A DNA stretch of 64,000 bases from Vibrio bivalvicida (GCF_001399455.2 NZ_LLEI02000043.1:62001-126000); one strand, 5' to 3'; shown: positions 23,878-33,840, numbered from the stretch's first letter. The notes: generated from the letters alone by a model not told the origin. Numbers and translations are program-made.

Positions 23878-24867
23878 ATGACTTTCCAGATTTTAACGAC
23901 CCCAGATAGCGCATTTGTCGACCTACCTGACTACCCATTTGCCCCTAACTATGTCGAGGTTGAGGGAATGAAAATGCACTTTATTGACGAGGGAGAGAAG
24001 GACGCACAAGTTATTTTTTTGCTTCATGGTCAGCCTTCGTGGAGCTATCTCTATCGTCATATGGTGCCCGTGCTAGTAAAGGCAGGATATCGCGTCATTG
24101 CCCCTGACCTAATAGGCTTTGGTAAGTCTGATAAGCCAGCGACAAGTGACGTGCACACCTACGCAAACCATGTTCGTTGGATGACAAGTTTTATTCGTCA
24201 AACTGGTGTTCGCCATGGTGCGGCATTCATGCAGGATTGGGGTGGGATGATTGGCTTACGCGCTTTAGCGAACGAACCTCAATGGTTAGATCGGCTTGTG
24301 GTTGCCAATACTGCTCTCGCTGAAATGAACGGCTTAGAAAAGTTTATGGTGCCAAAAGTGTTGAAGGTAATGGCTGCTGCGGCAGGTAAAGCGACGCTAG
24401 ATAAATTGGCAAACAAGATCAACTACGGCAATTGGGCTGGCTACTTTAGACATAGCGAACAACTCGAGATTGGCAAGGTCATCCAAATACTGACGACTAA
24501 AGAGCTGAGTAGTGAAGAAATGCGAGCCTACGATGCACCGTTCCCGTCACCTGAGTTCTATGCAGCACCACGCAAAATGCCTGAAATCGTTGCGGCTGAA
24601 CTTGATGAAGTGAATAAGGATTGGATAAAACTTAAGCAGTGGCGCAAGCCTGTGTTGACGCTATTTAGCGATCAAGACCCATTCCTTGCCGGACAAGGTT
24701 ACGACGAGAAATTCCAGAACAATTTCTCTGGAGCTTCAGGTCAACCACATATCACGATAAACAACGCATCCCACTTTTTACAAGAAGATCAATCTGTCGA
24801 GCTAGCAAAAAAAATGGTCGATTGGTTAGAGCAAACACAATATAAACAAGAGAAGGTAATAGCATGA
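23878..24867 (+). CDS. Haloalkane dehalogenase-like alpha/beta hydrolase
   Basis: 329 residues. The sequence follows the DhlA-type (HLD-I) dehalogenases: DYPFAPNYVEVEGMKMHFID, the oxyanion-hole HGQPSWSYLYRHM, PDLIGFGKSDKP, nucleophile Asp in MQDWGGMIG followed by the halide-binding Trp, acid Asp in FSDQDPFLAG, and His in NASHFLQED. All catalytic residues are present, which distinguishes it from epoxide hydrolases by the DWGG context and cap domain. Substrates could be marine organohalides, though this class also has orphan activities. It overlaps the following SDR gene by 4 bases and is divergent from a LysR regulator. Confidence 0.82.
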   Translation: MTFQILTTPDSAFVDLPDYPFAPNYVEVEGMKMHFIDEGEKDAQVIFLLHGQPSWSYLYRHMVPVLVKAGYRVIAPDLIGFGKSDKPATSDVHTYANHVRWMTSFIRQTGVRHGAAFMQDWGGMIGLRALANEPQWLDRLVVANTALAEMNGLEKFMVPKVLKVMAAAAGKATLDKLANKINYGNWAGYFRHSEQLEIGKVIQILTTKELSSEEMRAYDAPFPSPEFYAAPRKMPEIVAAELDEVNKDWIKLKQWRKPVLTLFSDQDPFLAGQGYDEKFQNNFSGASGQPHITINNASHFLQEDQSVELAKKMVDWLEQTQYKQEKVIA

Positions 24868-25466
24868 AAGTATTAGCAATCGGAGCAAATGGTGTCATTG
24901 GACAAGCAGTCGTCAACCAACTAAGTCAGAATCATCAAGTGATAGCGGTTGGGCATAGCCGTGGAGAGGTTACAGTCGACATTGAAGACCAAGCCTCTAT
25001 CAGAGCTTTGTTTGAGCAAGTTGGTCAGGTTGATGCGATTGTTTCAATGGCGGGTAACGGTGAAATGGGCAGCATCGCAGACATGCCAAGCTCAGGTTAT
25101 GCGCAAGTCCTAAAGGGTAAGTTGATGGGGCAGGTTAACCTAGTTCGTATAGGTCTGGAATATTTGAAAGATGGCGGCTCCATTACCTTGACTTCTGGTC
25201 AGGCTGCCAACTACCCAATGGCGGGAACAGCAGCTATTTCTATCGGTGTGGCTGGTATCAACGCGTTTGTCGGCGTTGCTGCTTTAGAGCTTGAAGGGGG
25301 CAAACGTATCAATGCGGTCAGTCCAGCTGTTGTTAAAGAGACACTGGAGCAGTGGGGTGTTGACAGCAGCACAGGAATTCCCGTATGTGAAGTGGCTAAA
25401 TTCTATCAACAAAGTATTGAAGGGAATGACAACGGACAAATCTTTGATGCTGTTTTATCTCAGTAG
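24864..25466 (+). CDS. Short-chain dehydrogenase/reductase family protein (atypical)
   Basis: 200 residues, short for an SDR. The Rossmann start is AIGANGVIGQAVVNQL (Gly-rich with GANGVIG), followed by VDIED and VSMAGNGEMG. Serine of LTSGQAANYP sits near the catalytic Ser, but the canonical YxxxK pair is not evident: the following segment reads GTAAISIGVAGINAF. Similar 'short chain dehydrogenase' proteins exist in many proteobacteria. It may bind NAD(P) without classic catalysis or use another residue. Translationally coupled to the dehalogenase (4-base overlap), suggesting action on its alcohol product, which is inference. Confidence 0.75.
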   Translation: MKVLAIGANGVIGQAVVNQLSQNHQVIAVGHSRGEVTVDIEDQASIRALFEQVGQVDAIVSMAGNGEMGSIADMPSSGYAQVLKGKLMGQVNLVRIGLEYLKDGGSITLTSGQAANYPMAGTAAISIGVAGINAFVGVAALELEGGKRINAVSPAVVKETLEQWGVDSSTGIPVCEVAKFYQQSIEGNDNGQIFDAVLSQ

Positions 25467-25570
25467 TTTTGCGAAAGCGGTAATACCCAGCAAAAGTTGT
25501 TTTACTGGGTATTGTTAGCTATAAAGCATGCACTTAAGCTGAGTTTACATCACTGCTTTATCGAATAGCA

Positions 25571-26083
25571 TTAAGATGCTTTGGTTTGGGCTTTAACGTA
25601 TTTCTTGACTTTCTTCATCGCCATTTGACGCTTCAAGGGGGACAGATAGTCGATAAATAGATTACCAGAGAGGTGGTCTATTTCGTGTTGCATCACAATG
25701 GCTAGGAACTCATTACTTTCAATTGTGATCGGATTTCCTTCTCGATCCAGTGCAGAAACAACCACAGAAGTAAAACGTTCAACTTCCGCGTAGTAGTCAG
25801 GCACCGACAGGCAACCTTCTTGGCCGAGAGCTTTGTTTTCACCACTGATGACTTCGGGGTTAACTAAGATTAGCGGGTCATCTCTATTATCCGAAAGATC
25901 AATGATCACTACTGCTTCTTTGCGGCCAACTTGAGTAGCAGCCAAGCCAATACCATTGTCTGTAGCGTAGAGAGTTTCGAGCATATCATCGATAAGAGTT
26001 TGAACCGATGTAATGTCTTGAACTTTCTCGGCTTGAATCTTAAGGCGTGGGTTTGGTGCAGTAAGAACTTCTAATATTGCCAC
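25571..26083 (-). CDS. def: Peptide deformylase (second-type copy)
   Basis: 170 residues. All three deformylase motifs are present: GIGLAATQ (residues about 44-51), EGCLSVP with the metal-binding Cys, and QHEIDHL with HExxH. It removes the formyl group from the initiator Met of nascent proteins using Fe2+. It starts with GTG at 26083 with AGGA upstream. It stands alone rather than next to fmt, so it is probably the accessory Def paralogue many Vibrios carry on top of the fmt-linked copy. Confidence 0.92.
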   Translation of the reverse strand: MAILEVLTAPNPRLKIQAEKVQDITSVQTLIDDMLETLYATDNGIGLAATQVGRKEAVVIIDLSDNRDDPLILVNPEVISGENKALGQEGCLSVPDYYAEVERFTSVVVSALDREGNPITIESNEFLAIVMQHEIDHLSGNLFIDYLSPLKRQMAMKKVKKYVKAQTKAS

Positions 26084-26414
26084 GTACTATGTTTCCTCTC
26101 GAGGTATCAAAACTCTGAATTCTAACTGAAAATACCCAAACGATGTGAGTCTTAATTCTCTTCTTTATGGGGGACATCTGCTGCGACAAACAGTCTTTTT
26201 AAGGTGATAGGTATAAATAACTCAATACAAAGAGCCAATAGTGTGATGGTTTTTATGTTATTGAATTTTAAAACTAAAAAGTTTGGTATAGCGAGTGCAA
26301 TAGATCAACTGGTCTGATTTAGTCTATTGGACACAAATCTGTAAAACGGACGTAAACCGTTGTTGGCAGAGTAGATTAAAAATCAATAAAATAATTTGCT
26401 GCAAGGAGAAACCG
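26084..26414. other. Divergent intergenic region, deformylase / GDPD
   Basis: 331 bases with no convincing gene. It holds the promoters of the divergent flanking genes. A small inverted repeat (AACGG 26345-26349, CCGTT 26357-26361) lies about 55 bases before the GDPD start; no other structure stood out. Confidence 0.5.
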
Positions 26415-27626
26415 ATGAAGCAAATATTAACCAGTGGTATTACTTTATTATTAGGTGTGAGTTCAGTTGTTATGGCAGGCAGTGAACCCGCACAAGTCGG
26501 CCCTCGCCCTCTTTATCTCGTTAGTGATATGGAAGAGAGCCCACTTAAAACCAAGCTAGAAAGCTGCAGTGACGGCCCATTTTATCGTAGTGATTTTTCG
26601 ATTGGTCACCGCGGTGCAGCCATGCAATTTCCCGAGCACACCAAAGAGTCGTACCTTGCTGCGATTGCGATGGGAGCTGGGATACTGGAATGTGATGTGA
26701 CTTTTACCAAAGATAAACAACTGGTATGTCGTCATTCGCAAAGCGATCTCCACACCACAACCGACGTTCTCGCTCATCCTGAACTTGCTAAGAAATGTTC
26801 AGTGCCGTTTAAACCAGCGAATCCTGAGACTGGCGAGGATGCCCAAGTAGAGTGCCGCACTTCAGACTTTACATTGGCTGAGTTCAAAACTTTGAAAGGC
26901 AAAATGGATGGCGCCAACCCTAAAGCGACAACAATTGAAGAGTACATGAATGGGACGCCTGGTTGGCGCACCGATTTATACTCACAAACCGGTACTTTGA
27001 TGACCCACGCTGAAAGTGCAGCACTGTTCAAAAAGTATGGTGTGAAGGTGACACCAGAGCTAAAGTCGGCAAAAGTTGAGATGCCTTACCAAGGCTTCAG
27101 CCAAGAGAATTATGCGCAGAAGTTAATTGATGAGCTGAAAGCGGCAGGGTTTACAGCAAAAGACGCTTATGTTCAGTCATTCAACCTAGATGACGTGAAA
27201 TACTGGATTAAAAACGAACCTGAGTTTGGTCAGCAAGCCGTTTACCTCGACGATCGCGTATACAACCTAGAAGGCTTTACCGCGACACTAGAGAACATGA
27301 AAGCGCTATCTAAAGACGGTGTACAGATCATTGCTCCTCCTCTATACGCGCTTATTCAGTTGGACAATAAGAATGCGATTGTTGCATCAGAATACGCGAA
27401 GCTAGCCAAACAAGCAGATCTAGATATTATTGCATGGACACTTGAGCGCTCGGGGCCACTGGCACAAGGCGGCGGTTGGTATTACCAAAGTGTGACTGAG
27501 CAAATCAACCAAGATGGGGACATGATGAAAGTGTTGGATGTATTGGCGAAAGATGTTGGCGTTCTGGGTGTATTCAGTGATTGGCCATCAACAGTAACCT
27601 ACTACGCGAACTGTATGGACATCTAA
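26415..27626 (+). CDS. Periplasmic glycerophosphodiester phosphodiesterase
   Basis: 403 residues. A Sec signal peptide ends near VVMA/GS (residue about 22). The GDPD barrel begins with [20 protein letters not shown], giving the catalytic His-Arg and the metal Glu, then [10 protein letters not shown] and CRHS supply the other catalytic His. An insert with several Cys residues (KKCSVP, VECRTSD) is typical of the longer GlpQ-like GDPDs of marine bacteria and may form disulfides. It hydrolyses glycerophosphodiesters to glycerol-3-phosphate and alcohol. It has a strong AAGGAG site and its own terminator, so it is a single-gene unit. Confidence 0.88.
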   Translation: MKQILTSGITLLLGVSSVVMAGSEPAQVGPRPLYLVSDMEESPLKTKLESCSDGPFYRSDFSIGHRGAAMQFPEHTKESYLAAIAMGAGILECDVTFTKDKQLVCRHSQSDLHTTTDVLAHPELAKKCSVPFKPANPETGEDAQVECRTSDFTLAEFKTLKGKMDGANPKATTIEEYMNGTPGWRTDLYSQTGTLMTHAESAALFKKYGVKVTPELKSAKVEMPYQGFSQENYAQKLIDELKAAGFTAKDAYVQSFNLDDVKYWIKNEPEFGQQAVYLDDRVYNLEGFTATLENMKALSKDGVQIIAPPLYALIQLDNKNAIVASEYAKLAKQADLDIIAWTLERSGPLAQGGGWYYQSVTEQINQDGDMMKVLDVLAKDVGVLGVFSDWPSTVTYYANCMDI

Positions 27627-27669
27627 GGGAACACTCTGTCTTAGCGCAAGATATTTTGGATAGGAATTG

Positions 27670-27690
27670 AAGGGCTTTCGAGCCCTTTTT
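27670..27690 (+). terminator. Terminator after GDPD gene
   Basis: AAGGGCT / AGCCCTT stem with a TTCG tetraloop and T-run. Confidence 0.85.
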
Positions 27691-27712
27691 ACATGATCTC
27701 GAAGGTATTTTG

Positions 27713-28246
27713 CTACGCGTCAATTTTTGAGTTATCTAGCAGTTCTGTCAATAGATTTTCTAACTCGTGATGATGTAAACCGCCTAGCATGGAAATAGGT
27801 ATTCTCACCTTTCCTGTGGCGAGTTTGAGAAACACAACTCGGTTGCTTCCTCCTTCGCTCGCATACCACTTCTCTTTCGCTTCGATAACTGACGCAAAGC
27901 GACATTGTTTTGTTTTTCCTAAAACGCGACTAATAATCAGCCTTTGATCATCGAACAGTAGTTGATAACTCAGTTGCTGTAGGGCTATCACGACCATAGC
28001 GAAAACCAATACAAACATAAACAAAGCCATGTAGAACGACGCGGGTGGGTCAATAACGAGTTGTGTGAATAGAAATAGGGCGATGAGTATTGTGAACCAA
28101 GAAATGACCAAGCCCAGAAAGGAAATTTGTACTCCTTTCATATCAGGAAAGCGCTCACGTGTGCTCTCCTTATGGCTTTTCAAAACCGCAAAAAATGCAA
28201 GCATTAGCAGGGGTATTAAAGCTCTGATATATTCGATATTTTCCAT
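27713..28246 (-). CDS. Membrane protein with C-terminal soluble domain (unknown function)
   Basis: 177 residues. One short N-terminal hydrophobic segment (IPLLMLAFFAVLK) and a close pair (ISFLGLVISWFTILIALFLF; MALFMFVLVFAMVVIALQQL) are followed by about 75 cytoplasmic residues with a PH-like beta pattern (YQLLFDDQRLIISRVLGKTK, VVFLKLATGKVRIPIS). I do not recognise a characterised homologue. It lies 20 bases downstream of a small conserved-looking ORF at 28266 on the same strand. Confidence 0.7.
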   Translation of the reverse strand: MENIEYIRALIPLLMLAFFAVLKSHKESTRERFPDMKGVQISFLGLVISWFTILIALFLFTQLVIDPPASFYMALFMFVLVFAMVVIALQQLSYQLLFDDQRLIISRVLGKTKQCRFASVIEAKEKWYASEGGSNRVVFLKLATGKVRIPISMLGGLHHHELENLLTELLDNSKIDA

Positions 28247-28265
28247 AAGTATTTCAGTATGAGGG

Positions 28266-28442
28266 CTACTTGCTGTCCAGTATACTGTCTACTCTCGGAG
28301 TATCGAGTTCTTCGGAGCTTAAATGGTCATATTCGTGTTTCTGCTTTTCATGCATCGCTTCAATTAGTTGTCGATCTAGCTTGGCGAAGTAGAGATCTTC
28401 TTCCGCTTTGCCGCGCAACCGAAGTTTTTCTGTAAAGTCCAT
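28266..28442 (-). CDS. Small hydrophilic protein, 58 residues
   Basis: The frame runs from ATG at 28442 to TAG at 28266-28268. It begins MDFTEKLRLRGKAEEDLYFA and continues as a highly charged helix (KLDRQLIEAMHEKQKHE). A GAGGT ribosome site lies 7 bases upstream. The steady charge pattern, the ribosome site and tight placement 20 bases before the membrane-protein gene support it as a real gene. No function can be assigned. Confidence 0.7.
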   Translation of the reverse strand: MDFTEKLRLRGKAEEDLYFAKLDRQLIEAMHEKQKHEYDHLSSEELDTPRVDSILDSK

Positions 28443-28548
28443 GTCAGCTACCTCATCAGATTAACCATCTGCTTTAAGTATAGCTAGCACGACGATCTTA
28501 ATAGACGTCATCTATATAAGAGTTGTCAGAATGTGACTCAAATAGCGA

Positions 28549-29925
28549 CTACAGAGTCACTCCTAGTAATAGGTAGCCTCCCATGGCAAAACCCGCTAAT
28601 GAACAGGTTATGGGTAATTGAGTCATAAAGTGCTGCTGTGGTTCGCATCCCGCGGCGCTTGCAGCGACAATGACTGAATCAGAAATAGGTGAGTTTTGAT
28701 CACCGAACACTGCGCCAGAAAGAACGGCACCCAATACTATGGCGACAGGTAAATGTAAATGAAGAGCAAGGCCGATTGCGAGAGGAGCGAGAATACTCAC
28801 AGTAGCTCCCGAGCTACCCGTGGAAAAGGAGATAAATATACCTACAGAGAACACGACAGCAGGGATAAGCCACAATGGCAGAGTATCAGAAAGCAGCTTA
28901 GATAGGAGTGCTCCAGTCCCCAGTTTGCCAATGACCTGACTTAAAGCCATTGCCAGGATCAGTATGACTAGCGCCGGAACCATGCCTTTTATGCCATCAA
29001 TGCACCATTCAATGTATTGTGCCACCTTTATCCCAATTAGTGAGTAGTAGATCCCGCTGCCAATTAGGGCAATATAGCCGCCCCAGTAGACTGCATCACT
29101 GACATCACCTTTCATGACGCTACCGCTGCCAGTTGTCCAGCAAATAGCAATGACAGAAGCGAGCAGCAGCGTGATAGGGAGTGCACCACCAATTAGCTTC
29201 CAGTGGTTGATTGATTCAGGTGATTGAGGTTGCCTGTCTTGGTGTTTTAGCTGCGTATTGTCTTGAGTCTTTTGTTTTGTCAAAGCGAGCACAGGGACTG
29301 AAAGCAATACAAGTAGAGAATAGAATTGATAAGGCACAGCCGCCACTAGTGTGCTAATAGGCTTTACTGCTTGTAAGTGGCCTCCCGACTGGGCTGCTAT
29401 TAGGCCTGCTAACATAACACCAGCGCCACTGGCTGGGTTCAGCCAAGCTATTGGCGAGCCAGTGCTGTTGGCAAAGTAAGCCAACCTAGTTTTTGAAAGA
29501 CCGTGACGGGCGAAAAGCGGTTTACCTACCATGCCGACCATCATCATAGAGCCTATTCCTTCAAGACACATCAATAATCCCATAAAGAAAGTGAATAATT
29601 GAGCCGAAGCAGGAGAGCGCACAATTCCCCGTTTCTCACTTAAGAATTGGAGTAAGTTGTTAAGCCCGCCAGATTGATTCATCACATTGCTCAGTGCGCC
29701 TATCATGGCAATAAACAGCAGGCTTTTCACCGCATAGCGAGAGGAGAAAACCATCGCAATAGCATCGAAACTAGCCGTGACGCCTGAGAATAGATTGTGC
29801 TGAAGAATAATGCTAGCTGTTAACAATCCTGTGGCGATAGCTAGAAAGACCTGTCGAGTGGCAATCGCAAGCGTAACTGCCACCAAAGGAGGCAGTAAGG
29901 GAAGCCAGTTAGTCATGGTCTTCAA
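28549..29925 (-). CDS. Na+/H+ antiporter NhaC-family / dicarboxylate-type membrane transporter
   Basis: 458 residues with about 11-12 transmembrane segments. The motifs IGSMMMVGMVGKPLF, STGSPIAWLNPASG, ISFSTGSSGATVSILAPLAI and the C-terminal VFGDQNSPISDSVIVAA are characteristic of the NhaC superfamily (ion transporter clan). NhaC-like proteins exchange Na+ for H+ or, in some subgroups, malate or amino acids. It overlaps the NmrA-like gene by 17 bases (13-14 if the second Met at 29916 is used), so the two form an operon. The ion specificity cannot be read from sequence. Confidence 0.85.
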   Translation of the reverse strand: MKTMTNWLPLLPPLVAVTLAIATRQVFLAIATGLLTASIILQHNLFSGVTASFDAIAMVFSSRYAVKSLLFIAMIGALSNVMNQSGGLNNLLQFLSEKRGIVRSPASAQLFTFFMGLLMCLEGIGSMMMVGMVGKPLFARHGLSKTRLAYFANSTGSPIAWLNPASGAGVMLAGLIAAQSGGHLQAVKPISTLVAAVPYQFYSLLVLLSVPVLALTKQKTQDNTQLKHQDRQPQSPESINHWKLIGGALPITLLLASVIAICWTTGSGSVMKGDVSDAVYWGGYIALIGSGIYYSLIGIKVAQYIEWCIDGIKGMVPALVILILAMALSQVIGKLGTGALLSKLLSDTLPLWLIPAVVFSVGIFISFSTGSSGATVSILAPLAIGLALHLHLPVAIVLGAVLSGAVFGDQNSPISDSVIVAASAAGCEPQQHFMTQLPITCSLAGFAMGGYLLLGVTL

Positions 29926-30853
29926 AGACGAATTGAGGATCTGAAAGCGCTTGTTCGACGGTATAACTTAGCTCGAAATCTGGAAACAAATCACTGGTTC
30001 GAAGTGTACCTTCGTCGAAAGCCGCCAGTTTGTTGAGTACGTAAATTACGTTGTTGATCCCCCAGCGTTCTTTATCAGTTTCGGCCCCCTTCTTTGCCGA
30101 TACCTCATTACCTGAAGTTAAGTTAGCATGAGTAATGTACGCTGTGCTGTAGTTATGATACTCAAATGGATGGTTCGGGAAATTAGACTCAAGCAGTTGA
30201 AGCATCTTTGTTTGACTCAAGCTGGAGAAATCCATTTGAACGCAGTGGTTAAGTGTACGTTTATCTGTCAGAGCGAGCGCGGCGCAATAGCCAATATCAT
30301 TGATATGATGGGTGTAGATTGGGAAGCTCATATCACCAAAAGTCGTAATGCTGTCGAAAAAGCGCAGGTTCGGCAAAAAGTAGTCGAAAATTCCCCCGTT
30401 GTAGAAGAAAGTCCAACCAATTCCGCTATCGAATATCTTTTGGTGAAGCGCTTTTTTATGATCAAAAATTTCTCCCTCACCGTATTCGATTGCTTGGGTA
30501 TGTGCCCCAAACTCGGTGGGAACAAAGCGGTCAACACCTGCTTCTACCGCGGCTTCTAACCACAATGGTTCGTCATGAGTGATGATGGACTTCGATCCAG
30601 GGACGGCACAGATTAAGGTGTCACACTCTGCCAACGCCCTGCGTAACGTGGATTTATCGTTCAGTGTTTCTAGGACGATCAGTTCAGCACCTTGCTTTTG
30701 AAACTCTAGCAACTGAGGATTAAGTCCTGATGGCTTAGTTCGACAAAGTAAAACCACATCGTGCCCCAATGACAATAACCCTTGGGTCAATGGCTTACCA
30801 ACTTGACCAGCTGCACCTATTACAGCGACGCGTTGCTTTTCAAACTGATACAT
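29909..30853 (-). CDS. NmrA-like / isoflavone-reductase-type NAD(P)-binding protein
   Basis: 314 residues. An N-terminal Rossmann motif VAVIGAAGQVGKPLTQGL (GxxGxxG) is followed by a typical atypical-SDR layout: AVPGSKSIITHDEPLWLEAA, VDRFVPTEFG and HKKALHQKIFDSGIGWTFFY, where the Lys after 'HK' corresponds to the catalytic Lys of phenylcoumaran benzylic ether / isoflavone reductase-like enzymes. NmrA relatives in bacteria act as redox sensors or reductases on aromatic alcohols. It is the first gene of an operon with the NhaC-type transporter. The AAGGAG ribosome site is good. Confidence 0.8.
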   Translation of the reverse strand: MYQFEKQRVAVIGAAGQVGKPLTQGLLSLGHDVVLLCRTKPSGLNPQLLEFQKQGAELIVLETLNDKSTLRRALAECDTLICAVPGSKSIITHDEPLWLEAAVEAGVDRFVPTEFGAHTQAIEYGEGEIFDHKKALHQKIFDSGIGWTFFYNGGIFDYFLPNLRFFDSITTFGDMSFPIYTHHINDIGYCAALALTDKRTLNHCVQMDFSSLSQTKMLQLLESNFPNHPFEYHNYSTAYITHANLTSGNEVSAKKGAETDKERWGINNVIYVLNKLAAFDEGTLRTSDLFPDFELSYTVEQALSDPQFVFEDHD

Positions 30854-31046
30854 ATTCTGGCTCCTTACAGCGACTTGTAGAGCAGAATCTTATTGGTGTG
30901 GTGAATGTTTGTCTTGGTCAACATGAGCCTAAAAATGGTAAATGTTGAACTACGAAAGAGGGGGGAGTAAAACCCTGTCTCATTTAATGATAAAATCATG
31001 ACTTAGGGCTAAACTTAAGGGATGCTCGATGTGTTAGGAGGTAAGC

Positions 31047-31241
31047 ATGGAGTTTCTTGTCCAATTTGACGAAAATGGTTTATACCAGAACAACCCGTGG
31101 GACGTCCCAGTTCACTATATGAAAGGGGAAGTGCGTGCGCTAAATCCTCTTCTTGCCATGGTCATGATCGAACGAAATCAAGCCCACATATACACCAACT
31201 TAAAAGATAAGCGACTGCCTATCTCTCAAGGGGAAGAGTAA
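31047..31241 (+). CDS. Small hypothetical protein, 64 residues
   Basis: Begins MEFLVQFDENGLYQNNPWDV and is hydrophilic to amphipathic (VRALNPLLAMVMIERNQAHI). A near-perfect ribosome site (TAGGAGGTAAGC) and a strong terminator directly after the stop mark it as a real single-gene unit. No family recognised; no membrane segment or signal. Confidence 0.75.
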   Translation: MEFLVQFDENGLYQNNPWDVPVHYMKGEVRALNPLLAMVMIERNQAHIYTNLKDKRLPISQGEE

Positions 31242-31256
31242 AAGATTCATAGCGAA

Positions 31257-31289
31257 GACGTAGTTGGTTTCCCTACTACGTCTTTTTTT
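31257..31289 (+). terminator. Terminator after small protein gene
   Basis: An 8-bp stem (GACGTAGT / ACTACGTC) with a 10-base loop, then seven T residues. Confidence 0.88.
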
Positions 31290-31679
31290 GAACGATCAAT
31301 TGGCGAGCAAACTCAGCAAATCCATAACCTCTGGTTGAGCCATAACTAGCGACTATCTGCTCTACGATGATACTGCTTAGTGGTTTCCTATTTTGGCCAA
31401 TATCCATGGCGACTCAACACTGGCGATAGGCTTCCATTCCTTTGAAATTAAGTTTTCCATATTGATTGTCTAATGCTGTTTAAATAACTGTATATCTTAT
31501 GAAAATTAACTCTTTATTTCAGTGCAGTGGCTTAGGTTAATCAATACCCGATGAGAGAGAAGACAGCCGTTTTTATCGATGTCGTAATTGGAAATGCTTG
31601 TTGTCACAATGGCAACGCGCCAAACGGTGGACTATCGAATATTATCCTCGCAAACGATTACTATATAAGTGAGGTAGCT
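31290..31679. other. Long intergenic region upstream of mdtL
   Basis: 390 bases with no supported gene. The reading frame of mdtL stays open back to 31551 but that stretch shows no start with a ribosome site. A 43-codon minus-strand frame (31276-31407) lacks a ribosome site. AT-rich sequence around 31480-31520 probably holds the mdtL promoter. Confidence 0.5.
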
Positions 31680-32873
31680 ATGTCCCGATTCCTTTTATGC
31701 GCATTTTCCTTTGTGCTTCTTTATCCTACGGCCATTGACCTCTATCTTGTTGGGTTACCTCAAATAGCCGCCGATCTAACCGCAACGCAGTCGCAGCTTC
31801 ATATGGCGTTTTCTATCTACTTGTCAGGCATGGCGATGATGATGCTGTTTGTTGGTCGACTTGCTGACCATTTCGGACGTAAGCCTGTTGCTATTGCTGG
31901 TGCCATTGTTTTTGCTATTTCTTCCTGGCTCGGTGGCGCATCTCAAACCAGTGATGCTTTCCTGATGATGCGTTTTTTCCAAGGCGTAGGGGCAGGGTGT
32001 TGTTACGTGGTGGCCTTCGCTATTTTGCGCGACACGCTAGACGATCAAAAGCGCGCTAAAGTGCTTTCTATGTTGAATGGCATCACCTGTATGATTCCTG
32101 TTTTAGCACCAGTCATTGGGCACTTAATCATGCTGAAGTTTCCTTGGCCTGTCCTGTTTAGTGCGATGGCGGCAATGGGTGTTTTAGTTTGTTTGATTGC
32201 GACGTTTGTGTTGAAAGAAACCTTGTCAAAACAGCCAAATGATCAGCCTAACAGCGAAGAGTCTGGTTCTAACGAGACGCTATGGGATCGTTATTTCCTC
32301 TCAAGAGTTTTGTTTACCTCGCTTGGTGTGACGGCAATTCTTACCTATGTAAATACGTCTCCAATGATTGTCATGGAAACACTGAACTTCAGCCGCGGTG
32401 AATACTCAACAGCAATGGCGCTCTTGGCTATGGTGGGGATGTCAACTTCATTCTCAGCACCCATTGCCCTGTCTTACTTTAAGCAAGGAACCTTGTTACT
32501 AGGCTCACAAATCATTACTTTGACGTCGGCTATCGTCATCCTCGCGGCTCACTTGAATGGCGATAGCTCGACGCTTTACATGCTAGGTTTTGGATTGGTT
32601 AGTATGGGGTTCTCTATGGGATTTGGTGTCGCGATGAGTCAAGCACTTAGCCCTTTTTCCAACAAAGCCGGTTTAGCCAGTTCGGTACTGGGTATTTCGC
32701 AAGTGTGTTGTTCCGCCTTATATATATGGTTTATGGCATGGATTGGTGTGTCTGCGGTAAATATGTTGCTAATTGCATTGGTTGCTGGTGGCGTTATCGG
32801 CATCGCTTTAATATTATTAGGGGCAAATCAACCACGTAGCGATCTTCATGAAGAAATCACTTGCACGCCTTGA
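31680..32873 (+). CDS. mdtL: MdtL-like Bcr/CflA-family drug:H+ antiporter
   Basis: 397 residues from the ATG at 31680 (GAGGT upstream), close to the 391 of E. coli MdtL; the 43 extra codons of the open frame are not credible. Twelve transmembrane segments. The start [20 protein letters not shown], motif [16 protein letters not shown] and the [20 protein letters not shown] motif match MdtL closely. It should extrude chloramphenicol-like and related drugs, by homology. The following yidZ homologue overlaps it by 26 bases, the same gene pairing as in enterobacteria. Confidence 0.93.
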   Translation: MSRFLLCAFSFVLLYPTAIDLYLVGLPQIAADLTATQSQLHMAFSIYLSGMAMMMLFVGRLADHFGRKPVAIAGAIVFAISSWLGGASQTSDAFLMMRFFQGVGAGCCYVVAFAILRDTLDDQKRAKVLSMLNGITCMIPVLAPVIGHLIMLKFPWPVLFSAMAAMGVLVCLIATFVLKETLSKQPNDQPNSEESGSNETLWDRYFLSRVLFTSLGVTAILTYVNTSPMIVMETLNFSRGEYSTAMALLAMVGMSTSFSAPIALSYFKQGTLLLGSQIITLTSAIVILAAHLNGDSSTLYMLGFGLVSMGFSMGFGVAMSQALSPFSNKAGLASSVLGISQVCCSALYIWFMAWIGVSAVNMLLIALVAGGVIGIALILLGANQPRSDLHEEITCTP

Positions 32874-33801
32874 TCTGAATCTCTTGCTCACTCTGCAATT
32901 GTTGCTACAAGAGCAGAGTGTGACCAAAACGGCAAAGAAGCTCAATGTCACGCCTTCAACGGTAAGCAAGGCATTGGGCAAGTTGCGTGATTGGTTTGAT
33001 GATCCATTGTTCGTCAATACTCCGCAGGGTTTAAGACCCACGCCACTCGCGAGTAGCATGGAAGAGAGCCTCTCTGACTGGCTACTTATTGGCAGCCAAA
33101 TCGTCTCAAGACGTGGTGATGAAGCACCAATAGGTGTGCGGTTTAATCTTGGGGTAGAGTCTCCCTTATCTTTGATCATGGTTGATGAATTGACCAAGCG
33201 AATTCACCAAACATACCCAGACTCTAAGATAAAATTTACCAGTTGGGACTATGACTCTCTAGAGGCTATTGCCCGTGGTGATGTCGATATTGGTTTTACG
33301 GGTAGAGAGAGCCACCCTCGTTCAAAAGAGTCTCTTGAACTGCTGCCTTACTACATCAATTTTGAAGTACTCTTTACTGACTTGCCCTTGGTTTATCTAC
33401 GTAAAGATCACCCCGCGCTTGAGCAGGAGTGGAACTTGGAGACGTTTCTCAGCTACCCACACATTAATGTGACGTGGGAGAAAAGTGAGAGCTGGGCACT
33501 GGATGAAATATTGATAGAGTTAGGGTTGAGCCGCAACGTCAACTTGACCATGTCGGGGTTTGAGCAGGCACTGTTTGTTGCTGAAAAAGCAGGCCATGAG
33601 ATGATCACCACCGCCCCAAAATACTGTCAGAAATATTGCCAGCAACTCCACCCAGATCTGGTTGCCATGCCGATTCCATTAGATGAGGAGCAGCAACAGA
33701 AACTTAAGATCCCATTCACTATGATTTGGCATAAACGCAATAATCGCAATCCAAAGATAAAGTGGCTGCGAGATACGATTAAAAACCTCTACGGCCAATA
33801 G
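32848..33801 (+). CDS. yidZ: YidZ-like LysR-family regulator
   Basis: 317 residues. The winged HTH ([20 protein letters not shown]) and effector domain ([40 protein letters not shown]) match E. coli YidZ along the whole length, including the C-terminal [20 protein letters not shown]. YidZ has been linked to nitric-oxide resistance under anaerobiosis; its targets are not firmly known. The frame starts 26 bases before the mdtL stop, so it is translationally coupled with the transporter and is a likely regulator of it. Confidence 0.9.
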   Translation: MKKSLARLDLNLLLTLQLLLQEQSVTKTAKKLNVTPSTVSKALGKLRDWFDDPLFVNTPQGLRPTPLASSMEESLSDWLLIGSQIVSRRGDEAPIGVRFNLGVESPLSLIMVDELTKRIHQTYPDSKIKFTSWDYDSLEAIARGDVDIGFTGRESHPRSKESLELLPYYINFEVLFTDLPLVYLRKDHPALEQEWNLETFLSYPHINVTWEKSESWALDEILIELGLSRNVNLTMSGFEQALFVAEKAGHEMITTAPKYCQKYCQQLHPDLVAMPIPLDEEQQQKLKIPFTMIWHKRNNRNPKIKWLRDTIKNLYGQ

Positions 33802-33840
33802 ATTTAAATTAGAAACGATAAAACTTTACAAGGAGCGACG

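Noticed and set aside
30128..30559. 143-codon plus-strand frame
   Set aside because: It is antisense to the NmrA-like gene, which has clear family motifs and a good ribosome site.
31276..31407. 43-codon minus-strand frame in the mdtL upstream region
   Set aside because: The sequence is vaguely protein-like, but there is no ribosome site and it overlaps the terminator at 31257.
31551..31679. 43 extra N-terminal codons for mdtL
   Set aside because: The product would exceed the family length and precede a well-placed ribosome site; the MSRFLL start at 31680 matches the MdtL N-terminus.
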